DNA of 64,000 bases from Cyanoderma ruficeps (GCA_008694505.1 VZDJ01000116.1:21327027-21391026), one strand, 5' to 3'. Positions 1 through 15,300 are shown, counted from the stretch's first letter. The notes: generated from the sequence alone by a model not told the origin. Numbers and translations are program-made.

Positions 1-156
1 CTGAAATATGGTAAAATTTACTTTTTACTTCTGTCGCAAATTCTATCAGACAGTTCTCTTCAGAACAAAGCAGAAAAAAGTTTCAGAACTTTAAGGCTTA
101 TTCAGTCCTCAGGGGTTAGAAAGAAAGATACATCATGTTCTCATTCTATATACAGA

Positions 157-183
157 TTAAAAAAAAAAAAAAAAAAANAAAAA
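157..183. repeat. Poly(A) tract with ambiguous base
   Basis: A run of about 26 A interrupted by N at position 178. It may be the tail of an old retroposed copy, but no recognisable body precedes it. Confidence 0.8.
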
Positions 184-3100
184 GACCTGGCCTTTACCTA
201 CTAAGCAAATGAGATGAGAAAATGGGTTTACATGCTGGAACAGCCACATGATACATCCAAATCTACCAGTGAAAATTACATCAAATTCATCAGTTCCCAA
301 AGTGAATGGCCATTTTTAATCCAGTGCAGTGCCTTTTACCTCCAGACAGAATTCCTGGAGCCAATTTCCCACTTCAAAGAGAGCAAAGTGGTACTAGACA
401 CCAGTGCCTTTGAAGCATCACAGTCTTAATATAAAGGAAACTCTTCCTATAAGGGAGGTAGATCAAAAGAATTTAGTTGAATAAGTAATTCATTTGGTCA
501 CTCATATATTGAGCACATTCAGAAAGTCAATATAAGGAAGCGGAGTCCTACCCTGCTGTTTGAGCGGTCTAACACTGCACATGGTCAGGAACAACCTCTG
601 ACAGCCACACTGCAATCATTACTGACACAGGGCTGTGTGCTGTGTGCATGGCCAGAGCGCAGAGGTACCCTCAGCTTCATGAGGTGCCCAATGGCACTGC
701 CAAACCAGCTGTAGGGACACTAACGCCGCACCAGTGATGGAGTCAGGCCACCCGCATTGTTAACATTGGTCCTCTTTGAAATAACTTTGAGATTTTATAG
801 GCTATGTCCAGCCTGCAATAGCTGGAATTATGCTGATATCAAAATCAGGCCAATCATCAGTTTCCTGGGGCATGGCAATGCAGGGTGGTGACATTCAAGG
901 CACCAAATATTTGCAAAAATTATAATGCAAAATCATGATTGATTTTAAGTAGCAATTACCATTATCGCCCCCCAACCCCACAGTGCTAGAATACATTTTT
1001 AAGGGCCTAGAAAAAAAAATTAAGCTTTTGAAAAAATGTCAAGTGCAAACTTAAAGTACTGTATGGTGGATTAGGCCATATACCTTGGGATAACAGTAAA
1101 AGATTACATCAGTAACTCCTTTTGGTGTGGTTTAAATCTAGTATTTTACAGAGTACCAACAATCAATCTGCCTTGATTTATCCTCAGATAAAAGGATAGA
1201 ATTGCCTTATTTGTGCTGAACAGATCCCTAGTCACTAATTTCAGAGGGAATTCCACCGTAATAGAACTGAATCCCAGACTGCTTCCACTGGAAGCCCACT
1301 TAACCCAACTCCATCCATGCTGACTTTTACAGCAGCAAGAATTGCTACAAAGCCCTTTAGGATTCAATTCCTCTTCCTGTGTTAATTTGACAGGTATCCA
1401 AATTACATAACTAATCCAGATTCTTCCCGTAATCTATGGAAATAGAAAACACATCTCGAGAGGAATTTGTTCCACTCCAAGTCTCTCTGGAGGTGTCACT
1501 TGGTCTCTACTGAATACAGAGGGAGCTTGGGTGCTGTCTAAATAAAGTAGACTCAACATATGGAGTTCCTTGGCATTTCATTAGTGGTGCAACTATGTTA
1601 AAACTAATTTTATCTTCCAGTATGAAAGTAGTTTGCTCATCATACGCAGGTCATGTGTATAAGAATGATTTAATTCATGTGGCTGTTACTGGGTATATTA
1701 ACAATAAATATCCAAAGAAGGGAAAAACTTCCCAACTCTAAAAAAAGTAAAGTGTTATTATACTCTAAAAATCATCTTTGTTTCGTGTCTCTGAAGGTTA
1801 ACATTACAGTGCTTCCCTACAGTTTTCCTATTTCCGTGCTGCAAATGAGAAATCACAAGCCATTTCTTTTGCTGGGCTTCTAATGAACCTTATTTGTTTC
1901 AGTCTGCAGCCTCGATACAATTTTATCCCAAACACTGAATGTCAAGTGCCACTCCCATCCCTCACCTGTGTTCCTAAAAACCTAGTCAACTCATCCTCTG
2001 GGAGAAAGGAAAATGCTAACAACCAAAATTACAAATACCCATTGTCCTATTACAATATGCTTATTTACATAAATGCCCTCTATTCATCTTATTGAATCAG
2101 TCTGACAAAAACAGAATTTGCATTTAAATAGTATGACTATAATTGACATCAAGTACCTGAGCTTATTTTCATACTCTCATAGCCACATATGAGAGGCAGG
2201 GAAAGGCTTTTTCTACTCAGAGAACAAAAGATGAGGATGAGATAATAAGCAGAGCAATTTCTCAAATTTTATTTTTTAAATTCTCCATGCACCCCGCACT
2301 TTCCCCCTCTATAAAGTGTGATAGTGAAAGAAGCAGCAGAGAAAAATCAGACTTGCTCTAGTCAAGAAGAAACTGAATCACCTTGGATGATGTAATAAAG
2401 TCACTCTCAGATAGCGTCTCTGAGTAGAAACATCCCAGGCAAAAGTTACAGCAAATGGAGAACACTAGGCATTGCTTTTGTTTGTGGGGTTTGCAATTCT
2501 TTTTCTAATCAGGATAACGGAAGCATAGGTCCAAAGTAAAAAGGTTTTATTATCGGTCTAGAAGGAAAGCTCACCAGAACTCAAAAAGAATGCTGCAGCA
2601 AGTCCCTGGAAACTCTTTCAGTATCACTCTGCTGCAGGAGGGGAACTGGACTGCACCTGAGAGACAAGGTGGGAGAAGGGTGGTCCTGTTCTCCACAGGG
2701 GACAGTGGCCATGGAGTCAGAAGCAGAACAGGAAAAGACTAAAGACCACCAGCTACAAGAGCTGGGACAGGAGCACAGGGCAGAATAATGCCTTCAGGCA
2801 GTGATGTCCCCTCTGGACAGCAGCTGATGGGAGATGAGCAGCCCACTACCTGAAACCATCCCATGGACATACATAGCAGTTAGAAACTGCTTTATCATCT
2901 CAAAAGGAAGCCCCAAACCAGAATCAATTATTGAAAGCTTCATTTCCTGAGGTTCTGGAATACAAGACAATCATTGCTTGGATGAAGAAGTACAGCAATT
3001 ATGGGATACTGATTATGGTTTTATTTGGTGTCGTTGTTGACTCTGTGGTTCTCTTCTCCCCTGCATTTCTACTCCATAAAGCCACAGAAATGTGTCATTG

Positions 3101-6100
3101 CTACATGAAAAAGCTCCTAAATGAAACATTTAAATGAGATGATTTGTTAAATCCAAGAAAGGGAAAAAATTGTAGCAATATTCAGAGGTTAAAAGCTTGC
3201 AGCAGAGTTCTATGAACACAGCTGAACTGCTTCAGCTAAAGCAGCATTCTCAAAACAAAACAACAGAAATCTCACACAGGACATCCCACCTCGGGCAACA
3301 GGGACTCCCTTCCCCTAAAGGGAATTATCCAGTTATGGGCTGCAAGAATTTCACAAAAAAAGGGAAGGGTTAGTTACTCCTAACTGCTCCTATTGGGACT
3401 CCAAGTCAAAATGGGTTTTAAACATTTCCCAAGACTTTGGGGTGGGAGAGCAATCTCAGAGTAGAGAGAGTTCACAGAGGCTGACACGGGTAGACTGAAG
3501 TTTATGGCCTTTACAAAGGCCTCCTTTGTGTCAGCCTCATGCCACATTAGCACAGGTTTGTCGAGCTGAGTTACTGTGATCTGTTTGCTCAAAGGTTTTG
3601 TGGCTGGAGGACAGAAAGCCTCCATGACATTTAAATAGATCCAGCTCACCTCTTGCAAAATCGGCAGCGTTTTGTATTTGATTATTCCCTTTTTTTAAAT
3701 CCCAATGATTAGGAGAAAGAATTTTTGGAAAAGAAAAGCAAGAAAAAACTCACAACTAAACCCCAGGCAGAAAAAAATGTTGCTCCAAAGCTAACATTTA
3801 TATTTTTGTGAGGCGTTTTTTAATTAATCAAATTCAGACAAATAAAATTCTTGCAAGAGTTAGCCCTCAAATTAACATCTTCCAGCTGCTTTGTCAAGCC
3901 CAACAACATCCTCTTCCCACAGCACACCAAGAATATTTCTCTGGGGCACTCTGCAAGTTATATCAGGATCTCCCAAAAACCTCAGGTATTCTGAAATTTC
4001 ACCTGACCATGACCACAGATATACAAGTACTGATTTGTTAATCTGATTTTCAGATTCTTGACTCTAGAATCTGGCATACAGGCTCAAGAATTTGCACAAA
4101 GGCATAGTTTGCAGTATGCCAAGCCAACCAATTTAAAGGGCCCTTTTCAATGCAACTGGGATAATTAATCTTATTCCTCATGAGTAGAAGAAATAGCACC
4201 CAAGACTCCAGTAACATTTTCTCAGACTTAAAGCACAATACAAAATATTAGTGGCAAAACACAATTACCTGAAATTTGGAGTTTCCTAGTAAAATTATCA
4301 ACCTTTCCTTTTTCTTATGTATGGGTGTCACCTATTGCAAACATCCCAAGACTTTCCCAAGAATTTAAACCAAAAGATTACCTGTCACCTTGGGTCAAAA
4401 AAAAGCTTCAGTAAATGCTTCAGGTCTTTTATCAATACTCTGATTTGTCAGGCACTTTATGTCTTAAAGGTATTTAGTCACTTAAATTGATGCAAATTCT
4501 ACCAGAGTGAAAATGACATTTTCCATTGCCTACAAACCTAAGTCAGGCCAATGACCTACAAGGATTATGACAAAAAAAATTTCTCTTTTCCTTTACATTG
4601 TTTGAGTTTTTACACATCTTTTACAAAGCTTTCGTATAATCCAGCTGAGCTATTGATGGGATCTGGAAAACAATTTGCCTTGTTTTCCAACATTTTTCCA
4701 GACTAATGTACTTGTCAGCTCCGACAATGGAGAGATTTTGGGTTTTTTTCTGCCAAAATATGTCATCCAGTTACAAGCTGAATTTCTACTTTTTCCAGAT
4801 CAATTCTCTGTGTTCAGACTAGTCAGAATGAAGTGATCCACTCAACTTTCTGAGACTACCGGTAGCAGAGTGTTCAGTCCCCGCTACTGTAAATGAACCT
4901 TACAGGGGTCAAAAGTCAACACAGGTATTCTAACAAGTTAATGTTTTTCACTTCTTCCAGCAGAGGACTCAAGTTCTCTACAGACAGATTATTCTGTGCA
5001 CTTGAAGACCTCTACATGACATCCTATTCTAGGCATCGACCTGGTGTCCAAGTCACATTTTTGTGACTCGTTTTCTTCCCTGCACATCCTGATCCATTTG
5101 TAAGGTGGTTCCTCACTCCTTTTTCATGCTGCAAGTGTCCCAAGAATTTTCAGTCAAATGTGACTGAATATCTCCATGCCAGGGATATCAGAACACTGTA
5201 AAGCACCAGCTGTTCTGCTCATCTCTTCCATGAGACACATCAGTTTCAACCTGATGAAGATCAAACTCCAGCTTCAACTTGTTAATAGCACAGAAGTGAG
5301 AGGCTTTTGACCTGCTCAAGTGAGCCGCTTGAGGCACATCTAAATTTCATAAACACTCCTTGCTGGTCTTTATGACCCCATGGACTCTTGAATATGTGTA
5401 ACTAAGGATTAAACTATTTTATAGTAGGATCTTATGGCACTTAATTCACTCTTTTCTCACTCTCCTTCCTTCTGCCTTTTTTTTTTTAAATCTCTAATGT
5501 CTAAAAGACATGTTTAGTTCCCAGGGAGTATCAGATACTTAACGTTGCTATTGTTGCATTTGCAATTCATCCTGTCCTTTCCCCCTTCACCTTGTCTATC
5601 ACCATCAATTATCTTTTTTCTTTCATTCTAAGAAATTTCTCTGCTTTTGTACCCTTCCAATCCTCTTTTTTTACTCTCCCACCCGCTACTTGTGGGTTTT
5701 GTTATCCCAGCATCTGTTTCTTCCTGATATTGTTTCAGTGCAGTCTTGAACATCAATCACTTATTTTAGAATGTTATTTTCATTTTTTTCCTTTGGCTCC
5801 ATATATTCCATGAGGTGCTCACTAGGCATCCAGAAGTGCTGCTTCATTACCTGCCTTCAGTGCTGCAAGCTGCTCACGTGGTCAGAGGCAGGAGCTCCAG
5901 AAGTCACAGGAAGAAGTAGTTCTCTGACATTTTGGTTGAAATTTAAAGAACAATAACATCTAGGACAGCTACAGAAGTGACCTGTGCTGACTAACTCAGC
6001 GGCCATTCCACAAGCTGAGGAGAGTTTGCAGACTAAGGATGATAATTATGCTTTGTACAGATTTTCCTTATTTCTACTCCAGATATTTTTATCCTCTGTG

Positions 6101-8861
6101 ACAATTTCTGCTGATGTATATCCATACAGAAATAGCAGGTTGGAAGCTACCACAGGCTCCTCTCAAATACCTGCAAGCAAGAGCCTGCTTGGTTATTTTC
6201 CCCTTTTAAAGAGTCAGGCAGCAAAAGAATCCTCATGCAGGCCTGGAGATGCAGTTCCAGCTAAGCCAAGAGGAAATGTTCATGTAGGATTGGAACATCT
6301 GCCACTCTGCAACGGTGTTTTTCACCTTAGAATGACTAGAGAATCCAGCACTGTGGGGCAACATGGCAAAACCCTACAAAGATTATTTAGGAGAATCACA
6401 GCACCCCACACACAGCCAAGTTTGCAATTACGTCTTTTCTGTCTAAAGGGTGGAATTACATCCTTCAGCCAGCCAGCAGCACATGAGAAGAGGAGCAGGG
6501 GTGCAGCTCAGACTGCCTCGGTCACTCTTTTACTGTACAGTTTGTCCCTCCCTGTGCCCAGCAGTCTGATTTGGGCAGCTATTTGCCATCCCACTCACCT
6601 GGGCCCTCATTCAGCACAGCACCAAAGCACACAAATGTTGCTATTTTAAGGCCAAGTGCCATGCCAGTGATGGACTGATCTGTACTTAGCATTAGAGCTG
6701 CTTTTGGTGAATTCAGGGCTAGATAAGCCATCCACGGGACACACAATGCTGCTCAAACCTCTGCACACTCTCAGGTTTCTCTGGTTGTTCCCTAAACATC
6801 AAATTCACCAGGATCAATCCATCTCTCCCAGTAAAACCCAGTCCTTGAGCCCACACTGCTCCTGACACTCCCAGCCTGAAGCGCATTGTAAAGACATTAG
6901 TCTCTGCCTGTTGTCTTCCCTGCTGCCACTAACACCAGGAAGAAATTAACTTTAGCAGACAGAGCATCCAGGGCAATTATTGCTTCAGTCAGAGAAAGCA
7001 CAGTATTATGTTTTCCTACCCTTTTATGGGGGAACTCTAAAGCCTTAGAAAAGTCATTATTGATGGGCCTGAATAAGTTTGTAAATCTATTATACTGCAT
7101 ATCACCTAGACAACTTGTTTTCTCAGGTTCTGACTTGCATAATCAGTAAAAAACTGGGGCAGGGTGAGGGGATCTGGAGGGAGAAAAAGCCTCTTCTGCC
7201 TACTAATTAAATCATAAATAATAGCAAGAACACAAGCTATCCATTTTCTGTATAGAATCAAATCCCCAGGGGCTGACTGCCTCCTTCACTAACCCATCAA
7301 ACTTCATACAGGCAGTGCACAGTTTCTCATTAACTGTTTTGGGTTTTTTGATGAAAGAAAATCTTTGAAAACAATATATTTAAATGAGGCAGCATTAAAA
7401 TTACTTGTTTTGATAATGTTTGACTAACAAAATTGTTTTAAAATATTTATTGCAAGCTTCATGATGAATTTGCCCACAAAGAGAAATAACGGCGTTTTAA
7501 ATCTGGTGATTTAATTATTCCATCTTAGAAAACAAAGATTTTTTTTTTAATAACACTGCCTTATCCCAGCTCATGATGGATATAGCAACTCAGGAGAGGT
7601 ACATTTTACACCACACACAATAACAATAATAATTTTTTTTAAAAAAATCTGAATTTTCCCCCCATGAACATGGCTGTGATGAGAACTCAGTCCAGGGTTT
7701 GAGTGGCAGACAATATGACTTTTCCTTCCCAAAGTTTTTTGGGAAAGAGTGACAGCTACTGAGCCTCACAAATCTCTCTTGGACAGGGCAGCGCATTATC
7801 CCATAAGACAACAGCAACTCTCCACCCAGCTGAGAGAGAAACTGATGCACTTCTGGTTTATATAAATCCTTAACTTTTCAGTCTTTTCCTTTATTTCAGC
7901 AACTGATATAATATCATCTAAAATGGATTCAACATCAACTTTTACTGAGTCACTTTACTTTCCCTTCTTTCCCTGCTGAGGCATTTCCTCCTCACTCATT
8001 GCAAACTCAAACATCTCTCTGCAAACAATTCAATTTTCAGGGGAGCGAGAAATGGGGGAAGAAAAAAAGAGGAGACAGGAAGAAGAGATGTTTGCAGAAG
8101 TTGTCTCCAAAATCAATTTGAGCAGTGCTTCATCTCCTCTCCATTCCCACTGTGCTGCATCCCAAGTGTCTCACTTAAACTGTAACTAATGAGCAAAACC
8201 AACAAGCTCAGCCATAAGGCAACACCTGCAGCAGAGCCTCTGCTGTGGTATCAGGTGGCAGAGTTCAACAGTCCCCACGGCCATCCTCACGACTCCAGAA
8301 GAAACCACAATCTCCCTTTCCAATTTATTTCTTGCCAGTCAAAGCCTAAGGCCTGTATTTAAATGCTGTACTCTAGATTTCCACACAGATGAAATCCCCT
8401 CAACTCCAGAGGCAGCTGCTCCATTGCGAGCTGAAGGAAAACAGCCACGGCAGCAGCTGACAGCTGATTAGTCCATTCCCAGGTGGAAGAAAAAGGTCCC
8501 TGACCAAACCAAGCTACTAAATGAACCAGAGGAAGGTCAGCTAAGTGAAAAAAGTGGATTTGATAAGAAAAACGTAACTGATTCTGTCACTAATTTTCCT
8601 GATGACAAAGTATTGCCTAGAGGATCACAAGGGCTTGGTTCACATCCTGGTGCATCTCACTAACATAAGGGTCTCTCCAAATCCTCATCGTGGAAGTTTC
8701 ATCAATATGTATGCATGTTCTCTTAGCTTGGCTTGGGTCTGGGTGAGTCTGGAGGAAACTCCAAAACACAGCAGGAAATATTGCCCTAGTACAGAAGCAG
8801 CACAAAGTTACATTAAATTACAACTGAAGGGTGATTCCACACCAACATAGGAAATGTTTTA

Positions 8862-8907
8862 TTATAAATAAACATTGAAACCAATAGGTTTCAACATTTA
8901 TTCATAA
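8862..8907. repeat. Near-perfect palindrome, 21-nt arms with 4-nt loop
   Basis: The arms at 8862-8882 and 8887-8907 pair at 18 of 21 positions around the loop AATA. In RNA copied in the minus orientation, all three mismatches become G-U wobble pairs, giving an unbroken stem. It lies in gene-free DNA. Confidence 0.75.
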
Positions 8908-9213
8908 ATAGGAATTATGTTTTAAAAAATTCGTAGTTTTTTAGCATTATTGGAGCACTAAATATACATCAAGACACTGTTACAAATATAATGCATGCCA
9001 TCACATCTGATTTTACTTAAAAGTTTCCTATTTGAAACCCATAGGAACTCAGTCCAAAAGCCCACAAGAAAACATTTTATAACAGTGCTAGAAAATAAGA
9101 GAAGTGTGAGAATCACCTAGGCCTTCCTAGGAATCAGCACAATTCAGAGTAGTCAGAAGTAAATCAGATTAGAAACTCATACCCAGTGTTGGGCCTAGAA
9201 ACAAATAATACTT

Positions 9214-9320
9214 AAAAAACAAAACAAAACACCAAAAAAACCCAAAACCAACCAAACAAGAACACAAACCAAAAAAAGACCCTCACCAAAAAACCCAAAA
9301 AACAACAACAAAAAAACCCC
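9214..9320. repeat. A/C-rich low-complexity tract
   Basis: About 107 bases made almost only of A runs separated by short C groups. No element boundary or target duplication is evident. Confidence 0.85.
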
Positions 9321-12300
9321 TGAATACTTATGTCTCCAAGACAGAAGATAAAAGGAAAAAACTCTCCCCTTATTTTCTCTACTTTGATTTAAAAGATCTT
9401 AGACAATTAGACTCCACCTGAAGTGGCCTGTCATTTATCACTTCCATCAGGTTACACAAATCCTCAGCCTAGTGTTTCTGATGATGATTCTGCTCGGCCA
9501 CTCAGAAGAAAAGCCAAAGCACCAAAATAACTAGACGTTCTGCAAGTGTCAAAAACTGCTCTAAATCAGGAAGAAAGCAAATATTCAGACTTGGTCCACA
9601 ATCCTCTGCCCCAACAGCAATTTTACTAAGGATGGAGAACAGAAATATTTTTCTCCTATTAAATAGGAAAGCAAGCAACTTTAAGAAACAACTTCCTTAA
9701 AGCATGCTTTTAAATTTCTTCAATTTTTTAGCTTTCCTCAGAATCCAGCAAGTAGTTCAAGGAAAGAACTCCCTGTGTTCCTACAATGAGCAACACTGCC
9801 GAGTGAGACCAAAACAGACCTAAAGAGCTCTGGAGCACTAACTCAAGCATGTCCCGGAGGAAGTATTATATATTAATCCTCCTGGAGAGGGGGAGTGTGC
9901 TTGCCTGCCTTGTGAGGTGATGCTGAAGAACTTTGCAGATTTCTGCAGAGTGCTGCTGCTTTCACAGAAGAGCCAAGGAGGGGAGGGACAGCTCAGTGGT
10001 ACGGGACACTCCTGTGGCTCTTTCTGGGCTGAGGCAGGAGGAGGGATGGTATTGCCTCAAGAAGGGCAGGAGACTTAAGAGTGCACCTTGGGGTTGTAAA
10101 AAACTTGCTGTGGAGCATTCAGGGGAATGACTCTGGAATCTACCCGGAAGAAAGAGGATACAAGCAAGTGAGCTATGAAAAAGCTTCAGGAGGGAAATTC
10201 ACATCTTATTAGGCATCAGAGAGTCATAGAAAAGAACCTCAGGCTGCTCTGGGATCAGCAGAGCTTACCTTAGGTTCTCAGTAGGAAAATTCTAGCAGAA
10301 AAATATAGTCTAAAATTTTGCCTGGAAAGTAGTGAAATTGGAGGGAGTATATGAAAACATCAAGTGTCACAGTCTGACCTAAAATGCTGGGAGTATGAAA
10401 ATATTTGTTTTGTAAAAGAATTATTATATACTTTAGTTGAGGTTTTTAGAGTTATTTGCCCCAAATGCCTTTTTTACACATACTCAAGTAATAATTAAAT
10501 CTCAGTACTGTGTGGAAAAATGCAGATGCTTTACAATTTTCTGTGTGCATAATTACAATTACTTCTAGACCAAAATGGTAGCTGTGGATACAAATGCAAC
10601 GTTTCAGCATTAAGTTTAATATCAGCAGGCAGGAGAGTAATTAGTTAATGGTCATGCAGAGTTTTACTAAGAGGATGAAAGCATTAATTATTATTTCTTA
10701 TATTTTAAATTGCTCTAATCGGCAGAGTCCTCCCAGAGAACATCTAAAGATTTATTTCCATTCAGGTATTGTTTTATACATGGAAATCTAGGCTTGAAAT
10801 TAGCTGTTGCCCAGGAAATTTGTAACGACTATTATTCCTATTTTTCTTTTCCTTGAGAAGTAAATCCCATACTCCTAAGAAGTAACTCACAAAAGGCATT
10901 AATGATTCTGCACTACAGTTGTCAGCAAATGCACAAATTTGCCTAATTCAGCAGTGATTTCCAAGGCAAGTCTTTAAGATGTCCCTGACCACCACAAGTA
11001 TAATCATCGTGCTTATCACAAAAGACAGGAATTTTCTTTTGGTACCATCAATTTACAGAATTGACCAAATTCAGAGGAAGGTAGCTCAAAAACTGCATTT
11101 CATGCAGGGACAGGGCACACAGGCTGCCAGCACAGCTTCAGACATGTCACAGAGTGACAATAAAGGAGTTTATGCTTCTCAATGTCAGAAGCCATTTTCT
11201 GTTTGGGAAGCTTTTGTTAACACCATACATGCAGCAGAAATTAAATGGTGCCAATCCAGGGCCAGCAGGAAGAGGCGTTTCCAGAGAAACAAAAGCAGGA
11301 AACTCTCCCATGAGGCTTGTTAGGCTGTCATTCACATTCACATCACTCACATCACTTTAGGTGAAAGCAGAGCTGCTGGCATTCAAGTTTTGGGGTTATT
11401 CTAAATGTCACAGTGTCCAGCTCATTGGGAGAGTATGCTGATCCCCAGGGGCATTTGTCAGGAGCAGGGCTGTCCTTCTCGCCCAACAGCCCCTCAGAGC
11501 TCACAGACAGAGCTCCCACAGCACCAGGCTGAGCCCAGCACCAGCAGGAGCTGACACAGACAGGGTTGGTGCCCAGAGAGAGCTGAAGCCAAAATCAGAG
11601 CTCTGCCCCTCGCCAGAGTCACTGTTCCCACAAGGCACTTCCCAGAGAGGAGCCTGAGATGCACCACCCCGTGCCAAGCCAAGAGATTTTTCTGGGAACA
11701 GCCCAGGTGACCCCTACCAGGAAACTTAAGTCCCCCTCTGGCCCCAGCTGACCCTCTACAAGGAAAGTGATGCTGATTTCCAGAACCACAGCTGCCTTTG
11801 GAGTACAAACTGTTTTCCCTGGCATAGCTGCAGCATTCAAAGGGGGGAGGTACAACAGTTGTGCTCATTATCCACCTGCCAGAAAAAGTATTCCCACCAG
11901 CAGAGCGTGAAAGGAGTTGTTCAAGACAAGGTACTACATCCATTATTTACATTTTGCATCACCACCAGTCTTATTAGTAAATATATACAAACTGAAGGAT
12001 TTTTTTTATCCTCTTTCAGAGGTTATTAAGTATTCCCTACACTATCTCTCATGTGAATCTAGTAAGGTATATAGACAGATACTGATTCATGCTTGCTGAA
12101 GACTTCACCATTGTCACCTAATTATTGTTTGTACTAATTGAAATACTGTATGCAGATAGTGTCAACAATAAATGACAGCAGATTGAAAGCATCTAAGCAA
12201 TTCATCATGTCACTAAAATATGCAGGCATGTTTCTCAGCACTAGAACATCTCCTTTCTAATTTAGAGGTGAATTAGGCATTGCTGCAAGTTTGTGACTCA

Positions 12301-15300
12301 AAGATAATTGCAAGACACTTTTCCTGGCTTCTTGTGTTTTCAATTTGTGATTACTGCAAGAAGTTTAATAGCAGCTGTAATTCTCTGTGCCGCCCCAGAA
12401 GTCCCCAAGGGGCAGGCCACAATGCCAGTTTCTCAGAAGTTACCCATTACACTTGCTTGCTATAAAGATCAGAATGTAAAATAAATTTGAAATAGAATGT
12501 AATTAAGAACTCTTTTGCCGAGAACCATTTCCCTTCAGGACATTATTCAGAAAGTCTGCGTGTTTTGATGAAAACAAGACCAATCCCTGGGCCAAGTAGC
12601 AAGGGCTACCTCTCATGACAATTACTTTCTTAAAAATTAAGAAGCCCCATCAACTGTCTACTCACTGTAGGCTAGGCTGAAACACAATGTTTTCTAAGTT
12701 GCTTAATGTTGAGTCACATTGCTTAGCTCACAAGAGACAAGTTCCTAAATTCCCCATGAGGTAGGTTAAAATAAGGAAAGACAAATAGGCTTTTCAGAAC
12801 ATAGTCCATTGGCCAATTTCTCACACTGAAGGTTAGAAAAAATAAAATGGTTTGCTGTTCTGTGGGTTTGTTTTTTCCCCCAAGTTCTGCCTGCAGTGCT
12901 AAATAGACGTGAGCAGGCATTTCCAGTCACTTGAGAAGGGAAAAAAAGTCCTCTATTCAGTGATATGATTGGGACCAATTAGAGAACAGCAGAAGCAAGA
13001 CTGCAAGCAAGATACTGGTACTGCATTTTTGAACATCTGTAACAAACCCAGACCACCAGGGTCAAAGACATCATTTCATCCTGTTGCAATTAAAGCCAAC
13101 TCAGAAATTCCTATTGCAACCTTGTACTGAACACACAGATCATGAGTCTTACATGGAGAGCACACACACACAATCCCTAAATATGCCCCATACTGAATCC
13201 CTTCAGCTTTGAAGCAAGCTGACACAAAAGCATCGGAAGTACCTGGGAAAGGATCTGTCCCTTTGCCTGCACACCCTACACAAATTGGGCAGGACTCAGA
13301 GCTGCACCCAGACACAACCAGACTGTTCCAGGGCTGATCATCTCTGCTCAGACACAGAGCTGCATCATCGGGAATAGTCAAAGGATTTTAAACATTCATC
13401 CCTGACCTTCACAGCAAAACTCCAAGCACTCAATGCTGCCAAGCATTAGGAGAGAACTCCTGGTCACCTTCCAACAAGTTCTTCAGTGCCCCTTCATCTT
13501 ATTCCTTCCCACAGAGGCACCACACTAGCCTGAAATTCTTCAATTTCTTTAAAGTACATAACTCCCTTAAACACACAGCAAGGTTTTGTCATACATTAAA
13601 AACCACATGCCCCAGGGCCCTGCCATCAGAGTATCTCAATAACAATAGATCTCTGGTGAATCAGATGAAAGAGACTATAAAATGAACAAGCAAAAGCTGC
13701 TCTCAAAGTCAAGGCAAACACATTTTTAGGGCATGAAAACAAGAATGGGAATATAGAGTCCCCAGTAGAGGACTACAACAGAATTATATATCAAACACCC
13801 CATCAGTGCAGGCAGATCATGAACGTCACTGCCAGCACCACACACTGCCTCAGCTCTGATCAACCCCCCTAAAGCATACTTGTATTCCAGCAGATTTTGC
13901 ATCTCCTCAAAACACAACCAGACGCAAGAAAGCCAAAGGGTCCCAAAGAAACACATCTGAGCCATAAATCTGAAGCTTAACGTTATATAAGAGTAATTCC
14001 AGACGAGAAACAAAATAGCACAGACTCAACAACAAGGAACGAAGATCAATAGGGCAGGCTGTTTAAAAGTAAAATAAAAACATTACAGAGCACAATGACT
14101 TATTTTCATGTTTCTTCAGCCCAGTCTTCACATCAGCCCAGCAGGTCAGAGCAGAACTCTGAGTCATTTCATGGTCTTTGTCTGACAGGGAACATGATGC
14201 ATCCTTAACACAGCACATTTTACAAGGGGAAAGAAATCTGTAATAGTTCACCTGCAAAGGGCTCCAACAGCTTGCAGGCAACTGTCACATTTGCTTTAAC
14301 TACAGGCAGGACCATCTCCCACAATGAAAATGACTGCTCAAGGGAAAAATAATCCTATACAGCAATGCTGCACCTTGGAACTCACAAAGAACAGAGGGAA
14401 CAGACATTTCTTATCACCAAAGCAATGAAGCCAATGTGGGTGTTTGTATTGTCCCAGTCAGACTTGCAAGGCTTCGCTTGTCTCTGGAATGGCCTGAATG
14501 CTTGCAGGAATACACATCACCCTAAGGAGATTTTTTTGTGAGCACTAAGGACAGTTTTGGAACACTGGAGTTTAACAATGGCTATTTGGACGTGCCTGAG
14601 CAGAATTTGTGCCCAGAATTCCACAGCCACTTTGGGGGCACTCAGTTGAGCCTAGCAGTCACAAGAAGCACGTGCAGGGTGGACACCAGTAAGTCATCAT
14701 TATGTTGAGCTGTCTAAACACATTGGAACAGAGACCCACTGTTGAGCCAAGAGCCAATGCTCTATTTGGAGATACTCTTACAGATTATGTCTTCTTCCTG
14801 TTCAACCAGGCCTCGTGGGTCACCACCAGGAAGTTTTTAATAGGCCAGTTGATGCCTTACAGCCCTTTAAGGAGGATGATTAAAATACTTCAGAATGCTT
14901 TAACCTATATTGTAAGAGTAAAATATGGAGTATTCCACTGGGAAAAAACAAACAAACAAACACCCCTTTCATTCCTCCCTCTTTGTGAAAGAGCATGAGG
15001 ATGGTCAGATGGAGGCAGCTGCATAGATGTCATGTAGACAAACCAGAATAGGTACAGACCCACGGTGTGGGACAAGAGGGGAGAGCTCCAGTGTGATGCT
15101 TCATAGAGATGTGGGAGGACCTGTCCCCCAGCAGCTCTGCAAGCCCCCTCTTGATCACATGTAAATATCTGCCAAGCTTCCTGTGCAGACCCAACAACCT
15201 CACACATTCACCTCCTCATGCAGCACACTTGTTTATAGCTATTGCGGAGCATTTACCAGTTTGCTCAACTTTTCAAAGCTGGGTTGCTGAATAAGGTCTT

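Larger units (their letters stand above)
1..9213. other. Gene-free region, left end
   Basis: AT-rich unique sequence. The open frames are short, start at random and show no recognisable family. Apart from the poly(A) tract and the palindrome near the right side I see no repeat, RNA gene or coding exon. A stop-free frame at 5984-6649 is discussed among the rejected items. Confidence 0.6.

Noticed and set aside
178..178. N inside the poly(A) run (and another at 19846 in a T run)
   Set aside because: These are sequencing ambiguities in homopolymers with no biological meaning.
5984..6649. Stop-free plus-strand frame of 222 codons
   Set aside because: It begins with GTG rather than ATG, shows no recognisable family, low-complexity or compositional sign of coding, and no splice context. 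A frame of this size can arise by chance where local GC is higher.
11494..11943. Minus-strand frame of 149 codons
   Set aside because: Its length is explained by the local GC rise. The translation is rich in Gly, Ser and Cys without any domain and overlaps a second frame of similar quality.
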